Part shown: piece after piece, positions 27,694 to 38,231 of the stretch
How the letters are laid out: every line of letters begins with the position of its first letter
Numbering within the stretch: the first letter of the stretch is position 1
Assembly: GCA_014284505.1 (NCBI GenBank)
Contig: JAAFYY010000001.1
Coordinates: 2,666,001 to 2,730,000, forward strand
Length of the DNA: 64,000 bases
Origin: Streptacidiphilus sp. 4-A2
GTDB lineage: Bacteria > Actinomycetota > Actinomycetes > Streptomycetales > Streptomycetaceae
Reading direction: 5' to 3'
The notes under the pieces: generated by a model
Database searches by the model: none
What the model saw: only the letters and a program-made list of their open reading frames with translations
What the model was told of the DNA's origin: nothing
Translations under genes and position numbers: made by a program

Positions 27694-28071
27694 GTGACGA
27701 CCCTTCCTGATCCCCTGGGCGAACTCGCCCGGTGTTCCTTCTGCCGTAAGCCGGGCGCCGAGGTCGGCAAGCTCGTCGCCGGCGCCGGTGTCTACATCTG
27801 CAACGAGTGCGTGGCACTGTCCGTGTCGATCATCGAGGGCAGCCCCGGCAGCAGCCCGGCCGGGGCAGGCGGGCCGATGTGGGAATCGATGGCGGACGGG
27901 GAGATGCTGAGCCACATCCCCCGCGTCGCCGCACACATCGACCAGGCCGAGGCCGACCTGCGCGCCTGGGTGCAGGAGCTGCGCCGACGCGGCGTCGCCT
28001 GGGCCAGGATCGGGGAAGCCCTCGGAATCACCCGCCAGTCCGCGTGGGAGCGGTTCTCCGGCGAGGAGTGA
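27694..28071 (+). CDS. ClpX-type C4 zinc finger protein with C-terminal HTH
   Basis: Intact, 125 residues. N-terminal '[20 protein letters not shown]' plus 'YICNECV' is the CxxC-N19-CxxC zinc finger of ClpX, but no AAA+ ATPase follows. The C-terminus '[20 protein letters not shown]' and '[10 protein letters not shown]' is a helix-turn-helix. GTG 27694 starts right after the second palindrome. A zinc-binding adaptor or repressor is possible; stand-alone ClpX zinc fingers with HTH are common but uncharacterised in actinobacteria. Confidence 0.82.
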   Translation: MTTLPDPLGELARCSFCRKPGAEVGKLVAGAGVYICNECVALSVSIIEGSPGSSPAGAGGPMWESMADGEMLSHIPRVAAHIDQAEADLRAWVQELRRRGVAWARIGEALGITRQSAWERFSGEE

Positions 28072-28292
28072 CCCTGGCCGAAGCCCGCCGCGGCGGGCGG
28101 GCGCGGCCCGGATGCCACCCGCGTAGACAGCGTGCGACCTGCAAGGACATCCGGACGAAGAAAAACGGCGGCGGCAGTCTTCCCGTTCGTCATGCACGGT
28201 TCATCGGACTGGCCCATCCTGGCTTCTGACAGTCGCTCAGAACCGCTCTGCCTCACCCGAATCACGGGTGGAGGTTTAGGTCTAGGAGGACC

Positions 28293-30718
28293 GTGTCCAG
28301 ATCCCGTTCCCGGCTGCTGACCGCCACCCTCGTGGTGAGCGGCCTGGTTGCCGCCGTCGCCCTCGTGCCCTCGGCAGGCGCGGCGGCGTCCCCCAACGTG
28401 GTGATCAGCCAGGTCTACGGCGGCGGCGGCAACTCCGGCGCCACGCTCAAGAACGACTTCATCGAGCTGCGCAACAACGGGACCGCCCCGGTGGATCTCA
28501 GCAGCTGGTCGGTGCAGTACATCTCGGCGGCCCCGGGGACGAGCACGACCTGGCAGTCCACGCCCCTCACCGGGTCCATCGCCGCCGGCGGCTACTACCT
28601 GGTCCAGGAGGCCGCGGGCGCGGCCGGCACCCAGGGCCTGCCGGCGCCGGACGCCACCGGATCGGTCAACCTGAGCGGCACCTCCGGCACGGTCGCCCTG
28701 GTGACCTCGCAGACCCCGCTGAGCTGCAAGACCGCAGCGGACTGCGCGGCGGACAGCAGCATCGGGGACCTGGTCGGCTACGGCACCGCGGTGATCGACC
28801 AGGGCAGCGCGGACGCGCCCCTGCTCAGCAACACCACGGCCGACACCCGCGACGCCAACGGCGCCGACACCGGGCAGAACGGTGCGGACTTCACCGCCGT
28901 CGCGCCCGACCCGCACAACTCCGCCTCGGGCACCGGCTCGGCCTCGCCGACCCCCAGCCCGACACCGACGCCGGGCAGCGTCCGGATCCACGACATCCAG
29001 GGCACCAGCTGGATCTCACCGCTGAACGGACAGGCCGTCAGCAATGTCCCGGGCATTGTCACCGCCGTCCGCACCAGCGGCAGCAAGGGATTCTGGATAC
29101 AGGACCCCACCCCCGACAACAACCCGGCCACCAGCGAGGGCATCTTCGTCTACACCGACGCGGCGCCCACGGTCTCGGTCGGCGACTCGGTCCTGGTCTC
29201 CGCCAAGGTCCAGCAGTACTACCCGCTGGCCAGTGGCGACACCACGGCGACCACCTCCAACCTCAGCGTCACCGAGCTGACCGGCCCGACCGTGGTCACC
29301 CTCAGCAGCGGCAACCCGCTGCCCGCGCCGATCGTGCTCAGCGCCGCCGACGTGCCCGCCACCTACGCCCCTGATCTGGGCGGCGGCAACATCGAGAGCA
29401 CGCCGATCACTCCGAGCCGCTCGGTGCTGGACTTCTACGAGTCCATCGAGGGCATGCGGGTCGAGGTCGACAACGCCCGGGTCGTCGGCCCGTCCGACTC
29501 CTACGGCGAGCAGTACGTCACGGTCAAGCCCGACGAGGACACCACCTACCGCGGCGGCAGCGAGCTCCTCGCGGAGAACGCCACCCCCTCCGGACGGCTG
29601 GAGGTCGTCGCCGACGACGGCAGCAACCCGGAGGTGAGCGTCGGCGACGAGTTCACCGGGGCCACCATCGGCACCGTCGACTACTCCCAGTACGGCGGCT
29701 TCGTGCTGGCGGCCTCCACCCTGGGCACCGTTCAGCACAACAACCTGGCCCCGGTCGTGGCCACCGCCGCCAAGCCGCGTGACCTCTCGATCGCCACCTA
29801 CAACGTGGAGAACCTGGCCCCACCGACCCGGCCACCAAGTTCTCCGCGCTGGCCAAGGGCATCGTGGTCAACCTCGCCAAGCCGGACATCATCGCCCTGG
29901 AGGAGATCCAGGACAACTCCGGCGCGACCGACGACGGCACTGTGGCCGCCGACGTGACCATCGGCAAACTGACCTCCGCGATCACCGCCGCCGGCGGGCC
30001 GCAGTACAGCTACCGCGAGATCGACCCGGTCAACGACCAGGACGGCGGCGCGCCCGGCGGCAACATCCGGGTGGTCTTCCTGTTCGACCCCTCCCGGGTC
30101 TCCTTCGTGGACCGGGGCCCGACCGGCGTCGACCGCAGCACCACCGGCACCGAGGTGACCAAGGTCCACGGCCGCCGCAGCTGACCCTCTCCCCCGGCCG
30201 CATCGACCCGCAGAACCCGTCTGGGAGGACAGCCGCAAGCCGCTGGTGGGTGAGTTCGACTTCCAGGGCAAGCCGGTCTTCGTGATCGCCAACCACTTCG
30301 TGGCCAAGCTCGGCGACCAGAACCAGGACGGGCGCTTCCAGTTCCCGGAGCAGTCCTCGCAGGTGCAGCGCTCCGGGCAGGCCCAGGTGGTGCACGACTT
30401 CGTGCAGCAGATCCTGGCCATCAAGAAGAACGCGGACGTGGTCGTCGTCGGCGACCTCAACGACTACCAGTTCAGCCCGGCGCTCATGTCGCTGACCACC
30501 GGCACCTCGGACGGCACCGGCCCGTCGCTGCTCACCGACCTGATCACCAAGCTGCCCGTGGACGAGCAGTACACCTACTACGAGGGTTCCGAGGTCCTGG
30601 ACCACATCCTGGTGAGCCGGGCCGTCACGGGACCGTCTACCAGGTCGTGCACATGAACTCCGAGTACGCCAACCAGACCAGCGACCACGACCCGCAGGAG
30701 GTCCAGTTCCGCCCGTGA
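28293..30718 (+). CDS. Secreted ExeM/NucH-type nuclease with lamin-tail domain, four frameshifts
   Basis: About 808 residues. Sec signal peptide (1-31, ending 'GAAA'), lamin-tail domain ('VVISQVYGGGGNSGATLKND' then 'FIELRNNG', about 35-150), Ser/Pro/Thr linker, OB-like region, and a C-terminal endonuclease/exonuclease/phosphatase domain: 'SIATYNVENL', 'IIALEEIQDN', 'VIANHF', 'VVGDLNDYQ', 'VLDHILVS' and 'TSDHDPQ' hold the expected catalytic Asn, Glu, His, Asp and final Asp-His. Breaks near 29820, 30172, 30222 and 30635. GTG 28293 has 'aggagga'. Extracellular DNA degradation, probably for nutrient scavenging. Confidence 0.88.
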
Positions 30719-30750
30719 CGCCCCAGGCTCCGTGAGCGGCACCCGACCAC

Positions 30751-30791
30751 CCCGGCCCGGCCGACGGCTTCCCCCCCGTCCGCCGGGCCGG
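30751..30791. terminator. Bidirectional GC hairpin between convergent genes
   Basis: ccggcccggcc...ggccgg arms (about 30752-30766 and 30776-30791) form an imperfect long stem between the nuclease stop and the LLM oxidoreductase stop. Confidence 0.5.
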
Positions 30792-30833
30792 TGTCATCTG
30801 CCCGTCACAGAGCAGGCCGGCCGCCGGCGGGGG

Positions 30834-31879
30834 TTACCCGCGGTCGAGGGCGCGGACGAGGTCGATGCCGCGTCCGAGGTTGTCCAGGCGGGCTTCGATC
30901 GTGTCGCCGGCCGGGTAGAGCCGGATCGTGTCAACGCCTGAGTCCTGCCACACCTTGAGCCGGTCGCGGACCATGTCCTCGGTGCCGATCAAGGTGGTGG
31001 CCAGCACCATCTCGTCGGTGACCAGGGCCGCGGCGCCGTCGCGGTCCCCGCCCTGCCAGCGCTCGCGCACCTGGGCCGCGACCTCCGCCCAGCCCTGGCG
31101 GCTGTAGGCGTTGTTGTAGAAGTTGGTCGATCCGGAGCCCATCCCGCCCAGGGAGAAGGCCAGTTCCTTCTTGCGACCGGCGACGACGCCGGCCAGCCGG
31201 TCCTCGTCGGGGACGATGTTGATCTCGGCGCCCTGACAGACGTCGAGGTCGGCGCGGGTACGTCCGCCGCGGGCCAACCCGGCGTCCAGGCAGGTGAAGT
31301 AGGCGCCCGAGCCCTCGGGACAAAGCTGGTGCCCAGCCATCCGTCGGCGGTCTCACCGGTGAGCTCCAGCATCCTGGGCGACAGGGCGGCCAGGTAGACC
31401 GGCACCTCCACCGGCTCCACGCTCAGCCGCATCGGTCGCCCCTCGCCTCCGGCGAGGGGAATGGCGAAGTGGCGTCCCGCATAGGCGATCTTCTCGCCGG
31501 TGAAGGCGCTGCGCACGATCTGGACGGTCTCGCGCATCCGGGCCAGCGGCTGGGCGAAGCGGATCCCGTGCAGGCCTTCGATCACCTGGGGTCCCGATGC
31601 TCCCAGACCGAGCAGGAAGCGGCCGTCGGACAGCTGAGCGAGCGTCATCGCGGTCTGCGCGATGGTCACCGGCGAGCGGGTGCCGAGCTGGATGACGCCG
31701 GAGCCGAGCAGGATCCGCTCAGTGCGGGCAGCCAGATAGCCCAGCGGCGAGGGTGCGTCGCTGCCCCAGGCCTCGGCCACCCAGCAGATGTCCAGGCCCA
31801 GCTTCTCGGCTTCGACGACGAAGTCGGCCGTCTCCCGCCAGTTGCCGGAGGAGGCCTCGATGGTGGTTGCGGTGCGCAT
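30834..31879 (-). CDS. LLM class F420-dependent oxidoreductase, one frameshift
   Basis: About 348 residues. 'GLDICWVAEAWGSDAPSPLG', 'LGTRSPVTIAQTAMTLAQLS' with 'GRFLLGLGASGPQV' and the C-terminal 'IGTEDMVRDRLKVWQDSGVD' are typical of the F420-binding luciferase-like TIM barrels of actinobacteria. Break near 31325. Start ATG 31879 has 'aggag' and overlaps the stop of the SRPBCC gene upstream (TGATG), so the two form one operon. Substrate unknown. Confidence 0.87.
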
Positions 31880-32423
31880 CACTTCTCCTGCTCCACACGT
31901 TCCCTGATGGCGGCCAGATTGGCCTTGATCCCGGCTTCGAACTCCCGCAGCCGGACAAAGACGATCTTCTGCTCCTTGTCGGGCATGGCCTTGATGGCGA
32001 TGCTCAGACCCCGACGGAGCCGGTCCCATCTGCGTCCACTGCTCCAGGGCGGTACCTTCGCCCCGGGCGGTCAGCACGAACCGCCAGATGCTCGACGGGA
32101 AGGCCGGGTCCCCACCGCCCAGGCGAACCGCCACGGCGGCCGGCACTCCACGACGGTGCTGACCGTCGTCCAACTGCCCAGCGATTCATGGGTGTTCCAG
32201 CCGGTGAACCGGTTCCCCGGCCCCGGGCCGGTCGCCCCGTCGAGCCACTCGACGCGTTCGAGCTCGCCGCTGAGCTGCGGCATCAGGTGGATGTCGCTGA
32301 CATACCGCCACACCCGCTCCGGCGGCGCATCGATGTAGATGTCCGCGGCCACCGTCGGGATGTCCGCATAGACCTGCCCGTCCACTCCACAGTGTTCCCC
32401 TCCGTCACCGTCGCGAGCTCCAT
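31878..32423 (-). CDS. SRPBCC (START-like) family protein, three frameshifts
   Basis: About 181 residues. 'VAADIYIDAPPERVWRYVSD' is the standard SRPBCC opening and 'EGTALEQWTQMGPAPSGLSI' a later block; the end is 'AGIKANLAAIRERVEQEK'. Breaks near 32385, 32105 and 32025. The ATG at 32423 gives 'MELATVTEG' but has no clear RBS; GTG 32385 is the alternative. The fold binds hydrophobic ligands; operon position before an F420 oxidoreductase suggests it handles the same lipid or polyketide-like substrate. Confidence 0.72.
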
Positions 32424-32498
32424 AGTTGCGTAAAGAGACTCACTGGGGCAAGAGCGAGAAGGCCTATCTGACTGCTGGGTCTCAACATAGGACCCTCT

Positions 32499-32541
32499 CG
32501 ACAGGATCCTGTCGACGGGACTTTCCCGACGGGATTTTCCC
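32499..32541. repeat. 16-bp palindrome followed by a 14-bp tandem repeat
   Basis: cgacagga/tcctgtcg (32499-32514) is a perfect palindrome. It is followed by gacgggactttccc and gacgggattttccc in tandem. The element lies between the HxlR stop and the SRPBCC start, both on the minus strand, so it may hold the SRPBCC promoter/operator. Confidence 0.6.
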
Positions 32542-32564
32542 GACGGCCCCGTGCGACGGGAAGG

Positions 32565-33094
32565 TCAGCCGGCTGCCGGTGCGCCTGGCTCCGGCGCGTC
32601 CAGCTGGAAGCGCTCACGGACGTCGGGCGGTTGAGGAGCTTCGCCGGATAGCCCGGCCCCGGGCGGGCGGTGACGTCCTGCCAGGCGACCGGCTCCTTGC
32701 AGTGGGAACAGACGACCTCGGCCTGGAAGTCGTGGCCGCACCCCTCGTGACGGGTCAGGACAGGCGGCCCCGCCGCCTCCGCGAGCCACCGGTCACCCCA
32801 CCGGGTCATGACCAGGATCACCTCGTAGAACTCGCGTCCCGGCTCGGTGAGCAGGTATTCGTGCCGTACCGGGGCCGTCTCGTAGACGCGCTTCTCCAGC
32901 AGGCCGGCCTCGACCAGCCGGCGCAGCCGCTCGGACAGGGTGTTGCGGGCGATGCCCAGCTCCTGCTGGAAGTTGTCGAACCGGCGGACCCCGTAGAACG
33001 CCTCCCGCAGCACCAGCGGCGTCCATGAGTCACCGAGCAGATCCATGGTCCTGGCGACCGAGCAGGGCCAGTTCGCGAACGATGTGCGCCTCAT
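32565..33094 (-). CDS. HxlR family regulator with C-terminal zinc-ribbon-like tail, one frameshift
   Basis: About 176 residues. Winged helix 'CSVARTMDLLGDSWTPLVLR' and 'NFQQELGIARNTLSERLRRL' with 'RHEYLLTEPGREFYEVIL' is HxlR. The tail holds 'HEGCGHDFQAEVVCSHC' (four Cys), which could bind metal. Near 32625 the frame shifts so that the likely end is 'FQLDAPEPGAPAAG'. ATG 33094 is preferred to ATG 33117 because the latter has no RBS. It faces the secreted phosphatase gene across 210 bp and precedes the SRPBCC/LLM operon. Confidence 0.82.
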
Positions 33095-33253
33095 GCCCCC
33101 ATCGTAGGGGTTGCTCATTAAGACCCAGGAGAGAGCTGCCGTGCTCCTCGACAGCAACACGCTCGGCTGTTCCCCGAGCGCAGCCCGTCCGTCGCGGGGA
33201 CGGCCCCGGGCCGGCCGGGCCGGGCCGTTCCGGCAGCGACGCGGTCGGCCGCC

Positions 33254-33304
33254 GTTCACCGCGGCAACCTTGTCCGGCCACACCGCGCTTCTATCATGCC
33301 GCCC
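33254..33304 (+). promoter_or_regulatory. Leaderless promoter with a PHO-like heptamer
   Basis: TTGTCC (33270-33275), a 16-base spacer and TATCAT (33292-33297) put transcription start at about 33304-33305, the A of the ATG chosen for the phosphatase. GTTCACC, the core of the Streptomyces PHO-box repeat, lies at 33254-33260 just upstream of -35; a full second repeat is not evident. Confidence 0.55.
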
Positions 33305-34912
33305 ATGACTACCTCCAAGATGACGCCGGAGCAGGCCGCCCGTCTGTCCATGGCGGAACAGCACGACTGGTACCGGAGAGCCACCTCTCGCCGTTCGATG
33401 CTGCGCGGCGGTCTGGTCGGAGCCGCGGCGATCGCCGCGGCCCCGGCACTCACGGCCGCACCGGCCCTCGCGGCAGGGACGCCGGCCCCGTCCGGCGCCA
33501 CCGCCGGCGGGGCCGCCCTGCTCGCCAGGGCCGAGCGTCCGGCCGGTTCGTCGGTGATCCCGTTCGCGCGGCACGTCGCCTACGGCGCCGACCCCTCCAC
33601 CTCGCTGTCGGTGACCTGGCAGGTGCCGGCCCCGGTGGATCACCCCTTCATCCGGATCGGCCACTCGCCGCTCGACCTGGGCGAGCGGATTCCGGCCACG
33701 CTCTCCGTACTGACCACGCCGTTCGCCGACATCTCGGCGGTCGACTCGGTGCCGCTGGTCAAGCCCACCCAGGTGGAGCAGTACTACCTCCAGGCCCGGG
33801 TCGAGCACCTGCTGCCGGGCCGGACCTACTACTACGTCGTGGGCCACGACGGCTACGACCCGGCGGCCGACCCGGCGCTGGACCCGGCGCGTGCCGTCAC
33901 CACCGCCCTCACCGGCCGTCCCGAGTTCACCTTCACCGCCTTCGGCGACCAGGGCGTGACCTATGACGCGGTCGCCCTGGCCAACCTGATCCGCGCTCAG
34001 AAGCCGGCCTTCCACCTGCACGCCGGTGACCTCGCCTACGCCAACTCCAGCGGCGACGGCCTGATCACCGACTCGTACGACCCCCGGATCTGGGACTCGT
34101 TCCTGACCCAGAACGAGCTGTTCGCCGCCTCCATCCCGTGGCAGGCGGTCGTCGGCAACCACGAGATGGAGCCCTGGTACTCCCCCGACGGCTACGGCGG
34201 CTTCTTCCAGCGCTTCGCCCAGCCGGTCGAGAAGCGGGCCTACTACTCCTTCACCTACGGCAACGTCGCGTTCCTGGCGCTGGACGCCAACGATGTCGCC
34301 TACGAGTTCCCGGCGAACTTCGGCTACAGCGGCGGAGCACAGACCAAGTGGCTCGGCCGCCAGCTCGCCGGGTTCCGCGCGGACAGGAACATCGACTTCA
34401 TCGTCGTCTACTTCCACGAGTGCGCCTACTCGACCACCGAGGAGCACGCCTCCGACGGCGGGGTCCGCGCGTTCTGGACGCCGCTGTTCGACAAGTACAC
34501 CGTGGACCTGGTCATCAACGGCCACAACCACGTCTACGAGCGCACCGACCCGCTGCGGGCCGGCAAGGTGACCAAGGGCGCGCCGATCGGCTCCACGGTG
34601 AACACCCCGGCCGACGGCACCACCTACGTGGTGGCCGGCAGCTCGGGCGCGAGCCTCTACCAGTTCCCGGCCGCCGACAGCTACGAGGGCGCCGTCGACC
34701 ACATCACCTCGGTCGACACCTGGGTGCGGAACTCCTCCGGCGGCAAGACCCCGGAGGTGGTCGACTGGTCGCGGGTGCGCTACACCGGCTACGCGCTGCT
34801 GACCGTGGACAGCGAGCCCGGCCGCCACGGCAAGGCGCCGCAGCTGGTGCTGCGCGGCGTGAACGAGTACGGCAACGAGATCGACCGGATCACCATCGTC
34901 CGCTCGGCCTGA
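33305..34912 (+). CDS. Secreted purple acid phosphatase-like metallophosphoesterase
   Basis: Intact, 535 residues. Twin-arginine signal 'RRSMLRGGLVGAAAIAAAPA' (about 29-48) after a 28-residue n-region. A fibronectin-like N-domain ('SVTWQVPAP') precedes the metallophosphatase domain with all motifs: 'FGDQG', 'HAGDLAYAN', 'VVGNHEM', 'VYFHECAYS' and 'NGHNHVYER'. Exported folded through Tat, as metal enzymes usually are. No RBS precedes either ATG 33296 or 33305, and the -10 box spacing favours a leaderless start at 33305. Phosphate release from organic esters is the likely role. Confidence 0.9.
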   Translation: MTTSKMTPEQAARLSMAEQHDWYRRATSRRSMLRGGLVGAAAIAAAPALTAAPALAAGTPAPSGATAGGAALLARAERPAGSSVIPFARHVAYGADPSTSLSVTWQVPAPVDHPFIRIGHSPLDLGERIPATLSVLTTPFADISAVDSVPLVKPTQVEQYYLQARVEHLLPGRTYYYVVGHDGYDPAADPALDPARAVTTALTGRPEFTFTAFGDQGVTYDAVALANLIRAQKPAFHLHAGDLAYANSSGDGLITDSYDPRIWDSFLTQNELFAASIPWQAVVGNHEMEPWYSPDGYGGFFQRFAQPVEKRAYYSFTYGNVAFLALDANDVAYEFPANFGYSGGAQTKWLGRQLAGFRADRNIDFIVVYFHECAYSTTEEHASDGGVRAFWTPLFDKYTVDLVINGHNHVYERTDPLRAGKVTKGAPIGSTVNTPADGTTYVVAGSSGASLYQFPAADSYEGAVDHITSVDTWVRNSSGGKTPEVVDWSRVRYTGYALLTVDSEPGRHGKAPQLVLRGVNEYGNEIDRITIVRSA

Positions 34913-34982
34913 CCCAGCTCGCGGCCCCGCCCGTACGAGGCCGGGCGGGGACCGCCAGTGCGGCCGGGATAGAGTCCACCGC

Positions 34983-35513
34983 ATGTCACGCCGGGGCGCA
35001 GGGATCGGACCGTCGCGCGCCAAGCCGGTCGCGGCGGTCGCGCTGGTCGTGGCTGCCCTGCTCATCGGTGCGGGCGCGACGCTGCTGGCCAGTGTTCCGA
35101 ACCTGGCGTATGCGACCCGGCTGGCCGGGACCCCGGGGCTGTTCGTCGTCCGCTCCTGCGCCGTCGTCGGAGCTGTGCGGCAGTCGCACACCGAGTGCAC
35201 CGGGACCTTCCAGTCCGACGGCGGCACGGTCGTGGATCCCGACGCGACCGTCGACCAGCCGCTCACGGTGGGCGCGGACGTCCCGATGCAGCGCACCCCG
35301 GGCGGCGGCTATGACGACGTGGGGGTCGCGGCCTTCTGCGGGTGGCTGGCCGTGGCGCTGTTCGGGGTGGCTTTCGCGGGTGCCGCGGTCATGACCGCCC
35401 TGGCCCTCACCGGGCGCGGCCGTCGCCGGGCGGGTTGGCTGTGGCCCCTGGGCGCGGTGGCCACAGCCCTGATGTCCGCGCTGGTCAGCGCCATCGTGGG
35501 CGCCCTGACCTAG
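34983..35513 (+). CDS. Hypothetical membrane protein, DUF3592-like layout
   Basis: Intact, 176 residues. TM1 'AVALVVAALLIGAGATLLA', an outside domain of about 75 residues with two cysteines (C59 and C72 region, 'RSCAVVG', 'HTECTGTF'), then TM2 'GWLAVALFGVAFAGAAVMTAL' start and TM3 'LGAVATALMSALVSAIVGAL'. The layout resembles DUF3592 proteins but I cannot be sure of the family. Confidence 0.65.
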   Translation: MSRRGAGIGPSRAKPVAAVALVVAALLIGAGATLLASVPNLAYATRLAGTPGLFVVRSCAVVGAVRQSHTECTGTFQSDGGTVVDPDATVDQPLTVGADVPMQRTPGGGYDDVGVAAFCGWLAVALFGVAFAGAAVMTALALTGRGRRRAGWLWPLGAVATALMSALVSAIVGALT

Positions 35514-35624
35514 CCTGCTGCGGTCTCCCCGGCTCCGGCTCCGGCGCTGCCGGGGGCGGTGTCCGGAAGGAGGACGACGCTGACCGAACGGCCCTGTCGA
35601 TCGGCGGTTTCACGGTCCCGGCGC

Positions 35625-35896
35625 TCACCGCTTGTTCTCGTGATCGGGAGAGTTCCGGTCGTGGCCGGGCTTGTCCCAGTCCGGGTCGTCCCAGCGCGGG
35701 TCGTCCCACCAGTCGTCGTCGCGGTCGGGCGCATTGGTGAGGATCGCCGCGACCGGGGGATGATCATGGCCACCACGCACATGCCGATCGCCGCGCCGAC
35801 CGAGTAGAAGCGCACGAATCCCCATGCCATGACGAACAGCCCCACGCAGACGGTCATCAGGACGAAATAGCGGACATGGCGGCGGTGTGCCTGCAT
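35625..35896 (-). CDS. DUF3099 membrane protein, one frameshift
   Basis: About 91 residues: 'RRHVRYFVLMTVCVGLFVMA' and 'VGAAIGMCVVAMIIP' form two membrane helices, followed after a break near 35758 by a very acidic, Trp-rich tail 'DDDWWDDPRWDDPDWDKPG'. This is the DUF3099 pattern of actinobacteria. The gap to the preceding convergent gene (111 bp) shows no feature. Confidence 0.8.
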
Positions 35897-36139
35897 CCCT
35901 CCAGGGTAGTGCTCGGGCGGCAGGGCTCATACGGGCAACGGGGCCGTTCTGTCCCGCTCCCCCCGGGTGGATCCGTGAGCCCCGGTACGGCCCGCCCGTG
36001 CGGAAGGCGGTGACGGCGACCGGCGCGGTTCTGCCGGACCGGCGCGGAGTTAAGGTGATGGCGCGGGGCCGCTGTACGCAAGCGGGAAGCTCGTCGCGAC
36101 CTTGCCGGGCGACACCGGATCGAGCTCCAAGGAGACAGG

Positions 36140-36325
36140 ATGAACCTGGACGACGAGCGCAACTGGAAGGCCGGCCAGTTCTACTTCAACCGGGACGACC
36201 CTCGCATTCTGGTGCCCAAGCGGCTGGGGTTCGGCCGCACATTGAACTTCGCGCACCCGGTGTCCTGGGTACTGTTCGCGGCTCCGATCGCCATAGGCGT
36301 GTTCGCCGCCGTCAACAAGGGCTGA
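36140..36325 (+). CDS. DUF5808 small protein
   Basis: Intact, 61 residues. 'FYFNRDDPRILVPKRLGFGR' followed by 'TLNFAHPVSW' is the DUF5808 signature, with one C-terminal membrane helix ('VLFAAPIAIGVFAAV'). ATG 36140 has 'aaggaga'. Function unknown. Confidence 0.85.
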   Translation: MNLDDERNWKAGQFYFNRDDPRILVPKRLGFGRTLNFAHPVSWVLFAAPIAIGVFAAVNKG

Positions 36326-36353
36326 GCACCGAGCGCTGCCCGAGGCTTTCCTG

Positions 36354-37555
36354 TCAGCCGGAGCACCCGGCCCGGACGCTCCGCCGCCCCTGGCCGGGCG
36401 ACCGCGGTGTCACCCGGAGATGGAGTACGGCGAGCAGGAGGCACAGCGCGGCCAGCGCGGACCACAGGGCGGTCGTCCCCGCGCGGGCGAGCAGCTGGGT
36501 GCCCAGGACAGGTGCCAGTGTCGCGGCGACACCCCAGCTGGTGCCGAAGGCAGCGAGGTAGCGGGGGGCTCCGCCGGCCGGCGCGAGGTCGGTGACCAGC
36601 GCATAGGCGCGCCCCATGACCATCAGGTCGCCGACGCTCCACACCACGGCCGGGACGAGGTGCTCCGGCAGGGTGCGGGCGAGGGCGTAACCCGCCAGTC
36701 CCATGGCCAGCAGGACATGGGCGAGGGCCAGCGCGGCCGGCGCCGTGAGCCGGCTCGCCCAGGGCAGCCGGAGCAGCGGCTGGGCGAGCACGGTGGTGGC
36801 TGCCGTGGCGGTGAAGAGCAGCCCGGCGTCGGCGGCGGGCAGGCCCTGCCGCGCGAGCGCGAGTGGCAGGGTCATCACGGTCTGCTGGTTGATCAGGGCG
36901 TAGGCGGTTCCGGTGGCGAGGATGCTCAGCAGGGCGCGGTCCCGCAGCGGTCGCACGGGGAGGCGTACCCGGCCCGCCTCCGGTGGTCCCGGACGGTCGC
37001 GGGGCAGAACCAGGCCGATGATCAGCGCGCAGAGCGTACAGCTGGTGGCGTCGGCGACAAAGAGCCAGCGCAGGTCCCAGTGTCCGAGCAGGGCCGCGAG
37101 CAGCCCGGCTCCCATGCCTCCGGCTGCGAGTGCGGCGCTGAACAGGCTGAATGCGCGTACCCGCTGCCGTTCCGGCACGGACTCGCCGATGATCGCCTGG
37201 CTCGGCGGCTCGTAGAGCTCGAAGGCCAGGCCGAGCAGCACTGCTCCGCCGACCGTCCAGATGAGTGCGGTGGAGGCGGCGATCGCCAGCTGGGCGGTGG
37301 CGCATCCGCCGAGCCCCAGCAGGATGGTCGTGCGTCGGCCGATCCGGTCGGCCAGGCGTCCCCCGGCCAGCCGCGAGGGAATCGTCGCGAGCCCGAAGGC
37401 GGCGGCGACCAGCCCGGCGGTGGTCAGGCCGGCGCCGTGGTCGGTGCAGATCAGTGCGGTGAGAAAGGCCAGCGAGAAGGACCCGAGCTGGTTGACGGCT
37501 CGGGCGAGCAGCAGCAGGCGGACGGTGCGGGGCAGCGGTTCGGGGGCGGCACCAC
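36354..37555 (-). CDS. MFS transporter, one frameshift at the start
   Basis: About 400 residues, 12 predicted helices. Motif A-like 'GGRLADRIGRRTTILLG' between TM2 and TM3, 'FELYEPPSQAIIGESVPERQ' after TM4, and a homologous 'LPRDRPGPPEAG' central loop. No ATG/GTG exists in the main frame before the conserved region; GTG 37555 behind 'gggag' reaches it after one shift in the C run at about 37545, so I place the start there. It diverges from the CGNR regulator. Drug/proton efflux is the usual role. Confidence 0.8.
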
Positions 37556-37626
37556 GGCTCCCGTTACTGTTGAATCGACTAATGTCAGTGACGAATACCG
37601 TAGGAGAGCAAGGGGTAACTGGTCAA

Positions 37627-38195
37627 GTGTTGTTCGACAGTCACATGCGTACGCTGCTCGACGCCTCCGTGGCACTGGTCAACGCGCTGACCGACGGTGA
37701 GGTACGCGGTCGCCGCTACCTCGCCCCGGAGGGCGCCGAACGGGTCGGCGTGGTCCGGGCGGTGCTGGCGGGCGGGGCGGACCTGGGGCTTGCCGAGGCC
37801 GACCGGCTGGCCGAGAGCGCCCGGACCCTGCGTACCGTGTTCGAGGCCGTGGCTGCCGACCGCCCGACGACGCGGCCCGCGCCCTCAATGCGCTGCTGCG
37901 GGAGACCGGCGCCCGCCCGCAGCTCGACCGGGCCCCCGGGGAGCCGTGGCAGGTCCACTTCCACGGCGCCGACGACTCCTACGCCGTCGGCTGGAGCGCG
38001 GGCTGCGCGACCGGCCTGGCGATGACCCTCGGCGGCGACCACGCCGGGCGCCTCGGGGTCTGCGCGGCCCCGCGCTGCGACCGGGTCTATGTGGACACTT
38101 CACGCAACGCCGGCCGCCAGTTCTGCTCGACGGCCTGCCAGAACCGGGTCAAGGCAGCCACCTTCCGGGCGCGGCAGGCATCCGACGAGCCCTGA
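37627..38195 (+). CDS. CGNR zinc finger regulator (ABATE-type), one frameshift
   Basis: About 189 residues. N-terminal stress-response ABATE-like domain ('LLDASVALVNALTDGEVRGR'), C-terminal CGNR zinc finger 'LGVCAAPRCDRVYVDTSRNA' and 'RQFCSTACQNRVKAATFR'. Break near 37868. GTG 37627 ('VLFDSHM') follows 'aagggg'; an in-frame ATG lies at 37582. It is divergent from the MFS exporter and likely regulates it. Confidence 0.85.
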
Positions 38196-38231
38196 GCCCT
38201 GGCCCCGGGCACCGCCGGGGCAGCCCGGGCG

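Noticed and set aside
28180-28240. PHO box in front of the secreted nuclease ('gttcgtc', 'ggttcatcgg')
   Set aside because: Heptamers are imperfect and not spaced by 11 bp.
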